Assembly: GCA_043743335.1 (NCBI GenBank)
Contig: JAYTWR010000041.1
Location: 1 to 64,000 of the forward strand
Direction: 5' to 3'
Length of the DNA stretch: 64,000 bases
Origin: UBA5216 sp043743335
GTDB taxonomy: Bacteria > Pseudomonadota > Gammaproteobacteria > Burkholderiales > SG8-41
Shown: one piece after another, positions 18,147 through 25,600 of the stretch
Numbering within the stretch: the stretch's first letter is position 1
Layout: every line of letters begins with the position of its first letter
Translations under genes and position numbers: made by a program
The notes under the pieces: model-generated
What the model was told of the DNA's origin: nothing
The model's database searches: none
What the model saw: the letters and a program-made list of their open reading frames with translations, nothing else

Positions 18147-18716
18147 TCAGGCGTGCGGTGGCTCGCGCAACCGGGTGACGGTGTAGGTGTGGATTTCCAC
18201 ACGAGCGTCCCAGAAATTCGGTGGCAACCCGGCTTTTTGTTTCAGCGTCGCCAAGAACATCGCGGGATCGGCAAACGAGTCCCACGCGTGTGGCAAATAG
18301 GTGCTGCGATGATTGCCGTACTGAAAAATCACACCGTGTACGTGCGGTTGTAGTTGCGCCAGTGCGGTAGCCTCATTAGCGAAATGCAGGGCATTGAGCG
18401 CCGACAACAGCAAAATCTCTATGTCGATATCCCGGAATTCAGCCGCAGTCAGCGGCTTGAAGCGCGGGTCTTTAAACGCTGCGGCGCAAGCGTTGGCTTT
18501 GATGTCGTCGAGCAAAGGGCGGTGCGCCAGCAGTGTGCCGATGCAGCCGCGCTGCTTTTTGTGCAAGCGTAGCGTGACAAACGACGCACCCAATTCGAGT
18601 AGCCAAGGCGCACTTTCGTCGGCGGTGTGGGTGGTGCCGAGTTGTTGCGCAATCGCGGCGCGTGCGATGGGCAGTAACGCTGTCCTTGCAATGCCGGGGG
18701 CTTCAGTGGGTTGCAT
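18147..18716 (-). CDS. AMMECR1-domain protein
   Basis: A 189-residue AMMECR1 family protein. The conserved block LHKKQRGCIGTLLAHRPLLDDI is present, with DPRFKPLTAAEFRDIDIEILLLS. Bacterial members have no proven biochemical role; they often neighbour MEMO-like and radical-SAM genes, which are not seen here. ATG 18716 was chosen because GGAGA lies upstream and it matches the domain start; the longer frame to 19043 runs antisense through the YidB-like gene. Confidence 0.85.
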   Translation of the reverse strand: MQPTEAPGIARTALLPIARAAIAQQLGTTHTADESAPWLLELGASFVTLRLHKKQRGCIGTLLAHRPLLDDIKANACAAAFKDPRFKPLTAAEFRDIDIEILLLSALNALHFANEATALAQLQPHVHGVIFQYGNHRSTYLPHAWDSFADPAMFLATLKQKAGLPPNFWDARVEIHTYTVTRLREPPHA

Positions 18717-18777
18717 GCGAAGGTCTCCACGTTGCGCGCGAACGCGCCGCGTGGATGCCACAAGCCGTGCGCTGCAA

Positions 18778-19227
18778 CTACTTGCCGATGCCCAGCGAGC
18801 CGAGCATTTCCTGCAATGAATCCTGCTGCGGGATTTGTCCGCCGGGCGTGAGTTTGTCGACCAGCCCCGGCAGTATTTGCGATAGCCCCGATGCGGTGTC
18901 GCCATGCGACATGCCGGCTTGCTGCGCCAGTTGCGCGAGGATGCCACCCATGCCACCGCCACCTGAGCCACCGAGGGCACCTTGCAATTGTTCGGCCGAT
19001 ACGGGCAGATTTTGCCCGGTGCCGACCCACGAGCTGGCCACATTGCCCAAGCCGCCTTGGGTCAATGCGCCCACCAGCGCGCCTAATCCTCCGCCCGCAC
19101 CGCCGCCTTCGCCTTTATTGGCAATCATCTGAATGACCGCATTGATCAACGCCGCTTGCCCGGAATTTTGGCCTTGCGCCGCGCCGCCGCCTAGTACGGA
19201 TCCCAGTATTGAATCGAGTAAGCCCAT
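18778..19227 (-). CDS. YidB-family protein (DUF937)
   Basis: A 149-residue low-complexity protein, rich in Gly, Ala and Gln. It starts MGLLDSILGSVLGGG and ends in a helical region with LTPGGQIPQQDSLQEMLGSLG, both typical of YidB/DUF937 proteins. The function is not established. Glycine runs (GGGAGGGLG and GGSGGGGMGG) separate the helical parts. The start ATG has a good Shine-Dalgarno-like AAGGAA upstream on the minus strand. Confidence 0.85.
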   Translation of the reverse strand: MGLLDSILGSVLGGGAAQGQNSGQAALINAVIQMIANKGEGGGAGGGLGALVGALTQGGLGNVASSWVGTGQNLPVSAEQLQGALGGSGGGGMGGILAQLAQQAGMSHGDTASGLSQILPGLVDKLTPGGQIPQQDSLQEMLGSLGIGK

Positions 19228-19372
19228 GTCAGTTCCTTTTATTGAGGTGAGTTAATACACGGGCATTATAGGGGGGAAAGCGACGCGTTTTGTGTCAGGA
19301 CTGCTAAAATCGCCCGATGAATCACATCGCGCAATACCACACGATGCACCCGCTGCACCCGCTGCATCCGCC

Positions 19373-20074
19373 ATGCCGGACATCTACGCGCTGATCCCTG
19401 CGGCCGGTGCCGGCAGCCGCATGGGGAGTGAAATTCCTAAGCAATATCAATTGCTTGCGGGTGTTCCGTTGCTGCGACACGCGGTTGATGTGATGTGTAA
19501 GCACGAGCAGGTACGGCAGGTGTTTGTGGTGTTGGCACCGGGCGATGTGCATTTCAGGCAGCACGATTGGCGCGAATGCAAAGACCGGCTGGCACCGCTG
19601 TATTGCGGTGGCGCTACGCGGGCGGCGAGCGTGTTGAACGGCTTGATGGCGATGAGCGATGTCGTCGAGCCGGACGATTGGGTGATGGTGCATGATGCGG
19701 CACGACCGTGTCTCACGCCCGCGTTGATCGACCGTTTGCTGACGGCGCTGGCGGATCATCCGGTGGGCGGGTTGCTGGCGCTGCCGGTGGCTGACACGCT
19801 CAAACGCGCCGATGCGTCTGCGCACGAGCCGTGTGTCACTGGCACCGTGCCGCGCGACCATTTGTGGCAAGCGCAGACACCGCAAATGTTTCGCTATCGT
19901 CTGCTGGTGCAAGCCCTGCGCCGCGCGACGGCTGAAAGCGTGACGGATGAATCCAGCGCCATTGAGCGCATGGGATTACAGCCGCGCTTGGTGACGGGCA
20001 GTCCTGCCAACCTGAAAGTCACTTGGCCTGAAGATAGGGCGTTTGCAGAAAGTCTTTTAAAATCAATAGCTTAG
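19373..20074 (+). CDS. ispD: 2-C-methyl-D-erythritol 4-phosphate cytidylyltransferase
   Basis: A 233-residue IspD, which makes CDP-methylerythritol in the MEP isoprenoid pathway. Motifs are IPAAGAGSRMGSEIPKQYQ (the CTP-binding loop), VMVHDAARPCLT and the C-terminal GSPANLKVTWPEDR. Met 19373 directly precedes the domain; an in-frame upstream start at 19292 would add 27 non-conserved residues. No clear Shine-Dalgarno sequence supports either. The usual neighbour ispF is absent. The last residues and the stop are encoded by the dispersed AT-rich word. Confidence 0.93.
   Translation: MPDIYALIPAAGAGSRMGSEIPKQYQLLAGVPLLRHAVDVMCKHEQVRQVFVVLAPGDVHFRQHDWRECKDRLAPLYCGGATRAASVLNGLMAMSDVVEPDDWVMVHDAARPCLTPALIDRLLTALADHPVGGLLALPVADTLKRADASAHEPCVTGTVPRDHLWQAQTPQMFRYRLLVQALRRATAESVTDESSAIERMGLQPRLVTGSPANLKVTWPEDRAFAESLLKSIA
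20059..20073 (+). repeat. Dispersed AT-rich word at the ispD stop codon
   Basis: AAAATCAATAGCTTA; the ispD TAG (20072-20074) overlaps its end. It is identical to the reverse-strand copy at 4985-4999. Confidence 0.65.
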
Positions 20075-20119
20075 TAATATATTACAATACGGGTTTGGAT
20101 TCATTCCGGAGATGTCATC

Positions 20120-20725
20120 GTGATGTTGAGTTGGCGAACCAGTAGCGTTGTGAAGCTTGCCGTGGCGGCGCTTGTGGCAGGCGCTTCGCCGTGGGCAATT
20201 GCGCAGCAAAATGCGGCGGCAAAAGCGCCACGCACATCCACCGTGACCCCGGCGAAAGCGCACGTCAAAGGCCCGCCGCGCGGCCCGGTGGAAAAATTCG
20301 ATTGCAAAGTGGGCAATGAAGACCAGCACGCGCGTATCGCGGTGTTGGCACAGGGCGGCGAAGTGCAAAGCGTTGCGTACTACAGCAAATGGAAGCCGCG
20401 TACCTGCTCCATTCATTTGCAGCGCGGTGATTCCTACAGCAAGTGGAACGATACTGGCACAACCACCACGGTGAACACCGAGTACGGCGACTTTTTGATT
20501 CAGGTGAACAAAGGCGATTACCATTTTATCTTTCGTGAGGTGGATCGCATGCATTACTGCGGCATGATGGGTAAGCTCAATGGCAGCATGACGGTGACGC
20601 GTGGTGCCAAGCGCACATGCACGGTCGATGGCATCATGGAGCGCAGCGAGATCGAATTGATGAAGGAAAAGAGCGCAGCCGGCCCGACTGAACCGGTTCA
20701 AGGGAAGCCCCATGCTACAGACTAA
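20120..20725 (+). CDS. Exported protein of an unassigned twin family (member 1)
   Basis: A 201-residue protein with a signal peptide ending about AIAQ. The mature part has a pattern shared with the next gene: FDCKVGNEDQHARIA, AYYSKWKPRTC, a G-DFLI strand, HYCGMMGKLNGSM and a C-terminal CTVDGIM. Four Cys are shared with the twin and could form two disulfides in the periplasm. I recognise no family. The GTG at 20120 or the ATG at 20123 could start it; GGAG lies upstream. The gene overlaps its twin by 14 bases. Confidence 0.8.
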   Translation: MMLSWRTSSVVKLAVAALVAGASPWAIAQQNAAAKAPRTSTVTPAKAHVKGPPRGPVEKFDCKVGNEDQHARIAVLAQGGEVQSVAYYSKWKPRTCSIHLQRGDSYSKWNDTGTTTTVNTEYGDFLIQVNKGDYHFIFREVDRMHYCGMMGKLNGSMTVTRGAKRTCTVDGIMERSEIELMKEKSAAGPTEPVQGKPHATD

Positions 20726-21332
20726 AATCCACGCGTTAGCACCTGTCGCGCTGGCAGCCTTGCTGTTGGCCGCCTGCGCACAACGCGGGCCAGTGGTGCA
20801 GCCGGATGTACGCCAGCCGCCCACGCCGCAATCGCAGGAACCCGAGCAGCCCGCCGCGGTTGAACCGCCGCCTGTGCCGCGCATCGATACCATGGCCGAC
20901 GTGCAGGGCGACAAGCCGCTGCCGCCGTTGGCCGGTGCACTGGAGCGCATCGATTGCATGACCGGTGAGGAAGATCAGCACGCGCGTATGGCTTTTGAGG
21001 CGCGCGGCGGACGTGTCGCCAATTTTGCGTACTACAGTAAATGGAAGCCGCGTACCTGTGCGTTTGATTTTTCACGCACCTCGCCCAGCACCAAGTGGCG
21101 TTTGACACCTGACGGCGCCACGCGGGTGCATACACCGCAAGGGCGATTCCTGATCCGCACGCTACCGGACGCCTACGTATTTGAATTCGAGCAAGTGCAG
21201 CGCGGAAAATTCTGCGGCATGCCCGGTGACTTCAATGGCGTGATGATCGTCAAGCGCAAATCTGTGCGGCCAGAATGTACGGTGGCCGGTATCATGGATA
21301 TCAACGACCCCTATTTGGAGCATCTGCGCTAG
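20712..21332 (+). CDS. Lipoprotein of an unassigned twin family (member 2)
   Basis: A 206-residue protein whose signal peptide ends in a lipobox (LLAAC), so it is probably lipid anchored. A Pro/Gln-rich linker of about 50 residues precedes a domain homologous to the previous gene: IDCMTGEEDQHARMA, AYYSKWKPRTCAFDF, G-RFLI, KFCGMPGDFNGVM and CTVAGIM. The pair looks like a tandem duplication in which one copy became a lipoprotein and the other stayed soluble. The function is unknown. AAGGGA lies upstream of the ATG. Confidence 0.8.
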   Translation: MLQTKIHALAPVALAALLLAACAQRGPVVQPDVRQPPTPQSQEPEQPAAVEPPPVPRIDTMADVQGDKPLPPLAGALERIDCMTGEEDQHARMAFEARGGRVANFAYYSKWKPRTCAFDFSRTSPSTKWRLTPDGATRVHTPQGRFLIRTLPDAYVFEFEQVQRGKFCGMPGDFNGVMIVKRKSVRPECTVAGIMDINDPYLEHLR

Positions 21333-21380
21333 GGAAAATAAGCGTCATTTGAATCGCGGAATTTGGGTCGAATGATGGAT

Positions 21381-21409
21381 TTCGTAAATGCGGAAGTCTT
21401 TGATATAAT
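21381..21409 (+). promoter_or_regulatory. Sigma-70-type promoter of tRNA-Arg
   Basis: A perfect TATAAT box (21404-21409) follows TTCGTA (21381-21386) with a 17-base spacer. It lies about 11 bases before the mature tRNA 5' end. Confidence 0.6.
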
Positions 21410-21419
21410 TGCAAGCTAA

Positions 21420-21496
21420 GCGCCCGTAGCTCAGTTGGATAGAGTACCTGGCTACGAACCAGGGGGTCGTGGGTTCAAATCCTGCCGGGCGCGCCA
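21420..21496 (+). tRNA. tRNA-Arg (anticodon ACG)
   Basis: 77 bases. The acceptor stem pairs GCGCCCG (21420-21426) with CGGGCGC (21486-21492). The D arm has AGCTCAGTTGGAT, the anticodon arm is CCTGG-CTACGAA-CCAGG with anticodon ACG at 21454-21456, the T arm has GGTTCAAATCC, and CCA is encoded at 21494-21496. The first anticodon base is expected to be deaminated to inosine, so one tRNA reads CGU, CGC and CGA. Confidence 0.97.
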
Positions 21497-21497
21497 T

Positions 21498-21512
21498 AAA
21501 ATCAAGGACTTA
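21498..21512 (+). repeat. Dispersed AT-rich word, degenerate copy after tRNA-Arg
   Basis: AAAATCAAGGACTTA, 12 of 15 bases matching AAAATCAATAGCTTA. It lies between the tRNA 3' end and its terminator. Confidence 0.4.
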
Positions 21513-21550
21513 GGCCACTCTGCGGTTATTTCGGAGTGGCCTTTTTCTTT
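21512..21550 (+). terminator. Rho-independent terminator of tRNA-Arg
   Basis: Perfect stem AGGCCACTC / GAGTGGCCT (21512-21520 with 21534-21542), 13-base loop, followed by a T-rich tail TTTTTCTTT. It lies 15 bases after the tRNA. Confidence 0.85.
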
Positions 21551-21767
21551 GCTGCAAGACTTTGCAAGACTGCGGTATGGGCGGGATATCGTCGTCGCGC
21601 CGTGGGACACCGCCGACCTGTTTGCTTGTGTGGCCGACAAGGCGCGCGGGCAGGCAGGACGCGTATATCGCAGCCGCGATACTGGATCGACATGGGCGCA
21701 AGTCGATAATCCGGTCAAGATTACCTCGCCTGAGCAGCTACTGAAGATACGCGACGCGGGGGCTTGA
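21543..21767 (+). pseudogene. Fragment of an Asp-box (BNR/sialidase-like) repeat protein
   Basis: This frame has no start of its own; it is open back through the terminator and tRNA. It ends DLFACVADKARGQAGRVYRS, then SRDTGSTWAQVD and a short tail. SRDTGSTW is a canonical Asp-box (SxDxGxTW) of beta-propeller repeat proteins. Only about one blade remains, so it is a C-terminal remnant of a larger gene beside the tRNA. It is not an expressed gene as far as can be seen. Confidence 0.45.
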
Positions 21768-21911
21768 GCGCCGCCATGCCGCGCTATCGACAGTTCGCGA
21801 GACCCGCAGCTATACTTCCCGCTGCTGCAGTGCGCGACCATCTTGGGGTTTGATGGCGCTCAACGCCTAAAACAAGCATATTATTTCTGACTTCCAACGA
21901 GGACTGAGCCC

Positions 21912-22481
21912 ATGCGCCTGCCCGTATTGCCCCCCGAACAATTCACCGCACGCCAAAAGGAAGTCAGCGCCAAACACATCGCTCGGCGTGATTACCTTGG
22001 CGGTCCCTACAAAGTTTGGATACACAGTCCGGACCTGTTTGAAAAGGCCTCGGCCATCAGCAATTTCATGCGCTTCGATTGCGGGCTGCCGGTGAAACTG
22101 CGCGAGTTCGGCATTCTGGTCATGTCGCGTTACTGGGATGCACAGTACTCGTGGAACGCGCATGTGGACAAGGCCATCGCCGCTGGCATTCCCGAGGATG
22201 TGGTCAGCGATTTGGCCGCCGGCAAGAAACCCAACTTCAAAGCCGACGACGAACGCGTCTACTACAACTTCGCCATGGAATTGCTGCAGGAGCATTTTGT
22301 CAGTGACGCGACCTTCAACGAGGCACGAGTGCTGTTCGGCGAAAGCACGCTGGTCGATCTGATCGGCTCTGTTGGCTATTTCACCATGTTGGCGATGTGC
22401 CTCAACAGCGCCCAAGTTGACTTGCAGCCCAATCGCAAGCCGCCGTTTGCCAATGTCAGCGGCTATCGCAAAACGGGTTGA
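21912..22481 (+). CDS. Carboxymuconolactone decarboxylase (CMD)-family protein
   Basis: A 189-residue CMD/AhpD-like helical protein. The conserved CMD block is LREFGILVMSRYWDAQYSWN, followed by HVDKAIAAGIPEDVV. It lacks the CxxC of AhpD peroxidase partners, so it is nearer the decarboxylase-type or uncharacterised members. GAGGACTGAGCCC lies before the ATG. It leads a same-strand set with a glutathione transferase and an epimerase-like gene, which suggests a catabolic or detoxification operon. Confidence 0.85.
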   Translation: MRLPVLPPEQFTARQKEVSAKHIARRDYLGGPYKVWIHSPDLFEKASAISNFMRFDCGLPVKLREFGILVMSRYWDAQYSWNAHVDKAIAAGIPEDVVSDLAAGKKPNFKADDERVYYNFAMELLQEHFVSDATFNEARVLFGESTLVDLIGSVGYFTMLAMCLNSAQVDLQPNRKPPFANVSGYRKTG

Positions 22482-22583
22482 ATGCGATGCCACCTTGTTT
22501 TTACACGCTGCGGAAAAGTCTACACCGAACGTACTGATCTTATCCATTCGGCCAATCCACCGAGCGACACGCGAGAGCCCAAC

Positions 22584-23471
22584 ATGACTGATACACCGCA
22601 ATACACGCCACCGGACGTCTGGGTTTGGGAGAAGGGCGACAATCCCAATTGGCGCTACGGCAACACGAATCGTCCTGTCGCGGGCGCGACGCATGAGAAG
22701 GCGTTGCCGCGCGGAAAGCATCCGCTTCAGCTCTATTCGTTAGGGACGCCCAATGGCGTCAAAGTCACGATCATGCTGGAGGAGCTGCTGGCGGCGGGTC
22801 ACAGCGCAGCGGAATACGACGCCTGGCTGATCTGCATCGGCGAGGGCGATCAGTTTGGCAGTGGATTTGTCGGGGTGAACCCGAATTCCAAAATCCCCGC
22901 GCTCATGGACTATAGCGAGCAGCCGCCGCGACGCGTGTTCGAATCCGGCGCGATCCTGCTCTACCTGGCGGAGAAGTTCGGCGCCTTCCTGCCCAAGGAC
23001 CGCGGCAAGCGCACCGAAGCGATGAACTGGCTGTTCTGGCAGATGGGCTCAACGCCCTATGTCGGCGGCGGTTTCGGGCATTTCTATGCCTATGCACCGG
23101 TGAAGATCAAATACGCCATCGACCGTTTCGCCATGGAGGTAAAACGCCTGCTCGACGTGCTCGACCGGCAGCTTGCGGATAATCGGTTTGTCGCCGGTGA
23201 CGAATACACGATTGCCGATATGGCGCTCTGGCCGTGGTACGGCAACGGCATGATAAACGGCGCCTCCTACGACGACCCGCGCAAGTTCCTGCAGACGCAC
23301 GAATACAAAAACCTAGCGCGCTGGACGCAAGAAATCGGCGAGCGCCCGGCCGTTAAGCGCGGACGCATGGTCAACCGCACCAGCGGGAAGCCTGAAGAAC
23401 AATTGCACGAGCGGCATGACGCCAGCGATTTCAGGACGAAAACGCAAGACAAGATCGCCACGCGCGGATAA
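22584..23471 (+). CDS. Glutathione S-transferase family protein, YghU-like
   Basis: A 295-residue GST of the YghU/YfcG disulfide-bond reductase type. The N-terminal extension (YTPPDVWVWEKGDNPNW) is typical. The active-site strand is LYSLGTPNGVKVTIMLEELL, with Thr/Asn instead of Ser/Cys, and the glutathione-binding motif is NPNSKIPAL with FESGAILLYLAEK. The C-terminal helical domain is complete. It probably reduces glutathionylated or disulfide substrates in the cytoplasm. Met 22584 matches the family start; a longer frame from 22482 has a non-conserved head. Confidence 0.9.
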   Translation: MTDTPQYTPPDVWVWEKGDNPNWRYGNTNRPVAGATHEKALPRGKHPLQLYSLGTPNGVKVTIMLEELLAAGHSAAEYDAWLICIGEGDQFGSGFVGVNPNSKIPALMDYSEQPPRRVFESGAILLYLAEKFGAFLPKDRGKRTEAMNWLFWQMGSTPYVGGGFGHFYAYAPVKIKYAIDRFAMEVKRLLDVLDRQLADNRFVAGDEYTIADMALWPWYGNGMINGASYDDPRKFLQTHEYKNLARWTQEIGERPAVKRGRMVNRTSGKPEEQLHERHDASDFRTKTQDKIATRG

Positions 23472-23475
23472 CCCC

Positions 23476-24351
23476 ATGGCTCGCAAACGTGTCCTGATTA
23501 CCGGCGCAGCCGGCTACCTCTCGCGCCAGCTCTTGCCCGTGTTCCGCGAGCGTTACGATCTCGTACTGCTCGACCGCAAAAAACCGAACGATATCGACGA
23601 CATTATTGAGGTCGATCTCGTCAACCCCGACATCGACAGCTATCGCGAGCACTTCAAGGGCGTCGATGCGATCGTTCACAACACACGCAGCACTCGCCCC
23701 GGCGTGAATACCGGCGCACCGCGCCAGTGGCTCAAGAGCCGGCCGCTGGGCGATCTGCAGGGTTACTACGTCGAGCGCGATTCGCTCGACATGGTCTATC
23801 ACGTGTTGCGTCTCGCGCAGGAAGAAGGCGTCACTCGCGTCGTGACGGCGAGCTCGAACCACGCCACCGACTGGTACGAAACCAAACTGCACGACGGCCG
23901 CATGGATACTTGCGATCACACAACCTATCCGCTTTCGGACAACTTCTACGGCTGGGCCAAGATCGCCTATGAGAATCTCGGGTTTATTTTCGCCACCGGT
24001 CGTTTCGGCAAGCCGGTCGAGAACATACACATCCGCATCGTCGTGCCGCGCCCGGTCGATGGCGCAAAGCTCGCGAGCAACCAGACCACCTACAAGCGTG
24101 ATCTGGCGGGCTACATCAGCGAGCGCGATCTGCAGCAGCTCTACATGAAATCCATCGAGACGCCCGACATCCGCAACGCCGACGGCGTGCCGTGGCACTG
24201 CTTCTATGGCGTGTCCGGCAATACGCGCTCATGCTGGAGCATCGCCAACGCCCGGCAAGTGATCGGTTATGCGCCTCAGGATGACTCCGAGCGCGTGTTC
24301 GCCGACGACATTGCCCGCTATGTGACCAGCAACGGGCGCACCAAAGGGTAA
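23476..24351 (+). CDS. NAD(P)-dependent epimerase/dehydratase family protein
   Basis: A 291-residue short-chain dehydrogenase of the extended (epimerase) type. The dinucleotide loop is VLITGAAGYLSRQLLP (GxxGxxS/G), the catalytic pair is in NFYGWAKIAYE (YxxxK), and VTASSNHATDW supplies the Ser region. Substrate specificity, for example uronate dehydrogenase-like, cannot be fixed. ATG 23476 is four bases after the GST stop, so it is co-transcribed with the CMD and GST genes. Confidence 0.85.
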   Translation: MARKRVLITGAAGYLSRQLLPVFRERYDLVLLDRKKPNDIDDIIEVDLVNPDIDSYREHFKGVDAIVHNTRSTRPGVNTGAPRQWLKSRPLGDLQGYYVERDSLDMVYHVLRLAQEEGVTRVVTASSNHATDWYETKLHDGRMDTCDHTTYPLSDNFYGWAKIAYENLGFIFATGRFGKPVENIHIRIVVPRPVDGAKLASNQTTYKRDLAGYISERDLQQLYMKSIETPDIRNADGVPWHCFYGVSGNTRSCWSIANARQVIGYAPQDDSERVFADDIARYVTSNGRTKG

Positions 24352-24550
24352 TAATGGGTTAGACACGAATGGCACTGACTTAACCGATAACTAATTGATT
24401 TATTTGAGTTATTTTTATTTTATCAATTGCTCGCATGAGGGCGGGATATCGAAGACTGGCACAGTTTAGTGTTGTGGTTGATAAAGGTTGATGAAGTTAA
24501 TAAGGGTTGATAATGTTCTCACCCTCTCACCCTCTCACCCTCTCACCTGC
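24352..24550. other. Repeat-rich AT-biased spacer between epimerase and pfkA
   Basis: No gene seen. It contains a reverse-strand copy of the dispersed AT-rich word, three loose copies of GGTTGATAA (24476-24513), and an 8-base tandem repeat CTCACCCT, about 4.5 copies (24518-24555), that runs into the pfkA stop codon. Confidence 0.6.
24388..24402 (-). repeat. Dispersed AT-rich word, spacer copy
   Basis: The minus strand reads TAAATCAATTAGTTA; its upstream flank (CTCAAA) is shared with the copy at 3124-3138. Confidence 0.6.
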
Positions 24551-25534
24551 TCACAACGCTAAAATCTCGGCCAACCGCAGTTCATCCAAGCTGATTTCCT
24601 TTTGGTTGCGTACCGCAATGCCCAGCGGGGTGTACTTGATAAGGTTGTTGTCAATGCCCACCATCGCATTTTTGTGGCCATCGAGCAGGGCCACCACGGC
24701 ATTGGAACCCAAGCGGCTGGCCAGCAAACGGTCGGCCCCGCTCGGCGAACCGCCCCGCTGCAAGTGGCCGATGACCGCCACACGGGTGTCGTAAGCGCCC
24801 ACCCTCGACTTTAGTTCCTCTGCGATTTCCTCGGTTTTCCCCAATTTATTGCCTTCGGCAACGATAATGAGGCTGAACAGTTTTTTGCGAGCGGCCGAGT
24901 CGGTCAGCACTTTGGCCAACTCGTCGTAGGTCGTTTCCTTTTCCGGCAACAGCACCAGCGTAGCACCGGAGGCAATGGCTGTGTGCAGTGCCAAAAAGCC
25001 AGAATTGCGGCCCATCACTTCGATGAAAAACAGGCGGTCGTGCGACTCTGCCGTATCCCGGATTCTGTCCACGGCTTCCACCGCCGTGTTCAGAGCAGTA
25101 TCAAAACCAATCGTGGAATCCGTGCCGTAGAGGTCATTGTCAATGGTGCAAGGCACACCAACCACGGGGATTCCATGCTCACGGTGCAAAATTTCGGCAC
25201 CCGTAAAAGTACCGTTTCCGCCCAGTGCTACCAACCCCTCGATTTTGTGTTTTTTCAAAATGGCAGCCGCCTGTTTTCGGCCTTCCTGCGTAGTGAATCG
25301 CTCACTTCGTGCCGTTTTCAAGAACGTGCCGCCCCGTTGGATGATATTGCCCACGTCACGGGTCTCCAGCTTGGTGACGCGCCCGTCCATCATCCCCTCG
25401 TAGCCGCCGGTTATGCCGTAAACTTCAATATCGTGATAGGTGGCAGTGCGGACGACCGCCCTAAGCGCAGCATTCATACCAGGCGCATCGCCGCCTGAAG
25501 TGTAAACTGCTATTCTTTTTATGTTCCGACTCAT
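24551..25534 (-). CDS. pfkA: 6-phosphofructokinase, Bacteroidetes-like, altered Mg site
   Basis: A 327-residue group I phosphofructokinase. Seen are the N-terminal VYTSGGDAPGMNAALRAVVR, the RGGTFLKTARSERF region, PCTIDNDLYGTDSTIGFDTA with the catalytic base Asp132, and EVMGRNSGFLALH. The metal-binding GGDG(S/T) motif reads GGNGTFTGA: Asn107 (25214-25216) stands where E. coli PfkA has Asp103, a change that should impair activity. The wording YGTD and VEVMGRNSGF, as I recall it, is closest to Bacteroidetes enzymes, and most Burkholderiales lack pfkA, so transfer is likely. It may be a decaying gene or a regulatory paralogue. Its upstream neighbour is already broken. Confidence 0.85.
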   Translation of the reverse strand: MSRNIKRIAVYTSGGDAPGMNAALRAVVRTATYHDIEVYGITGGYEGMMDGRVTKLETRDVGNIIQRGGTFLKTARSERFTTQEGRKQAAAILKKHKIEGLVALGGNGTFTGAEILHREHGIPVVGVPCTIDNDLYGTDSTIGFDTALNTAVEAVDRIRDTAESHDRLFFIEVMGRNSGFLALHTAIASGATLVLLPEKETTYDELAKVLTDSAARKKLFSLIIVAEGNKLGKTEEIAEELKSRVGAYDTRVAVIGHLQRGGSPSGADRLLASRLGSNAVVALLDGHKNAMVGIDNNLIKYTPLGIAVRNQKEISLDELRLAEILAL

Positions 25535-25547
25535 AGCGTATTGATTT

Positions 25548-25600
25548 GTAGCCCGGAAATTTTTTCCGGGCAGTTATTCTCGCAAAAATTTTCGGGCTAC
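25548..25600. repeat. Nested inverted repeat between two Bacteroidetes-like genes
   Basis: The inner hairpin pairs GCCCGGAAA (25551-25559) with TTTCCGGGC (25563-25571) around a 3-base loop. The outer arms GTAGCCCG (25548-25555) and CGGGCTAC (25593-25600) also pair. The right arm contains the stop codon of the broken kinase gene. This element is unlike the REP palindromes elsewhere in the window. Confidence 0.75.

Noticed and set aside
21435..21841. Frames that read through tRNA-Arg on both strands
   Set aside because: The RNA gene, its promoter and terminator explain the sequence; the minus-strand ending QDLNPRPPGS is the familiar false translation of a tRNA.
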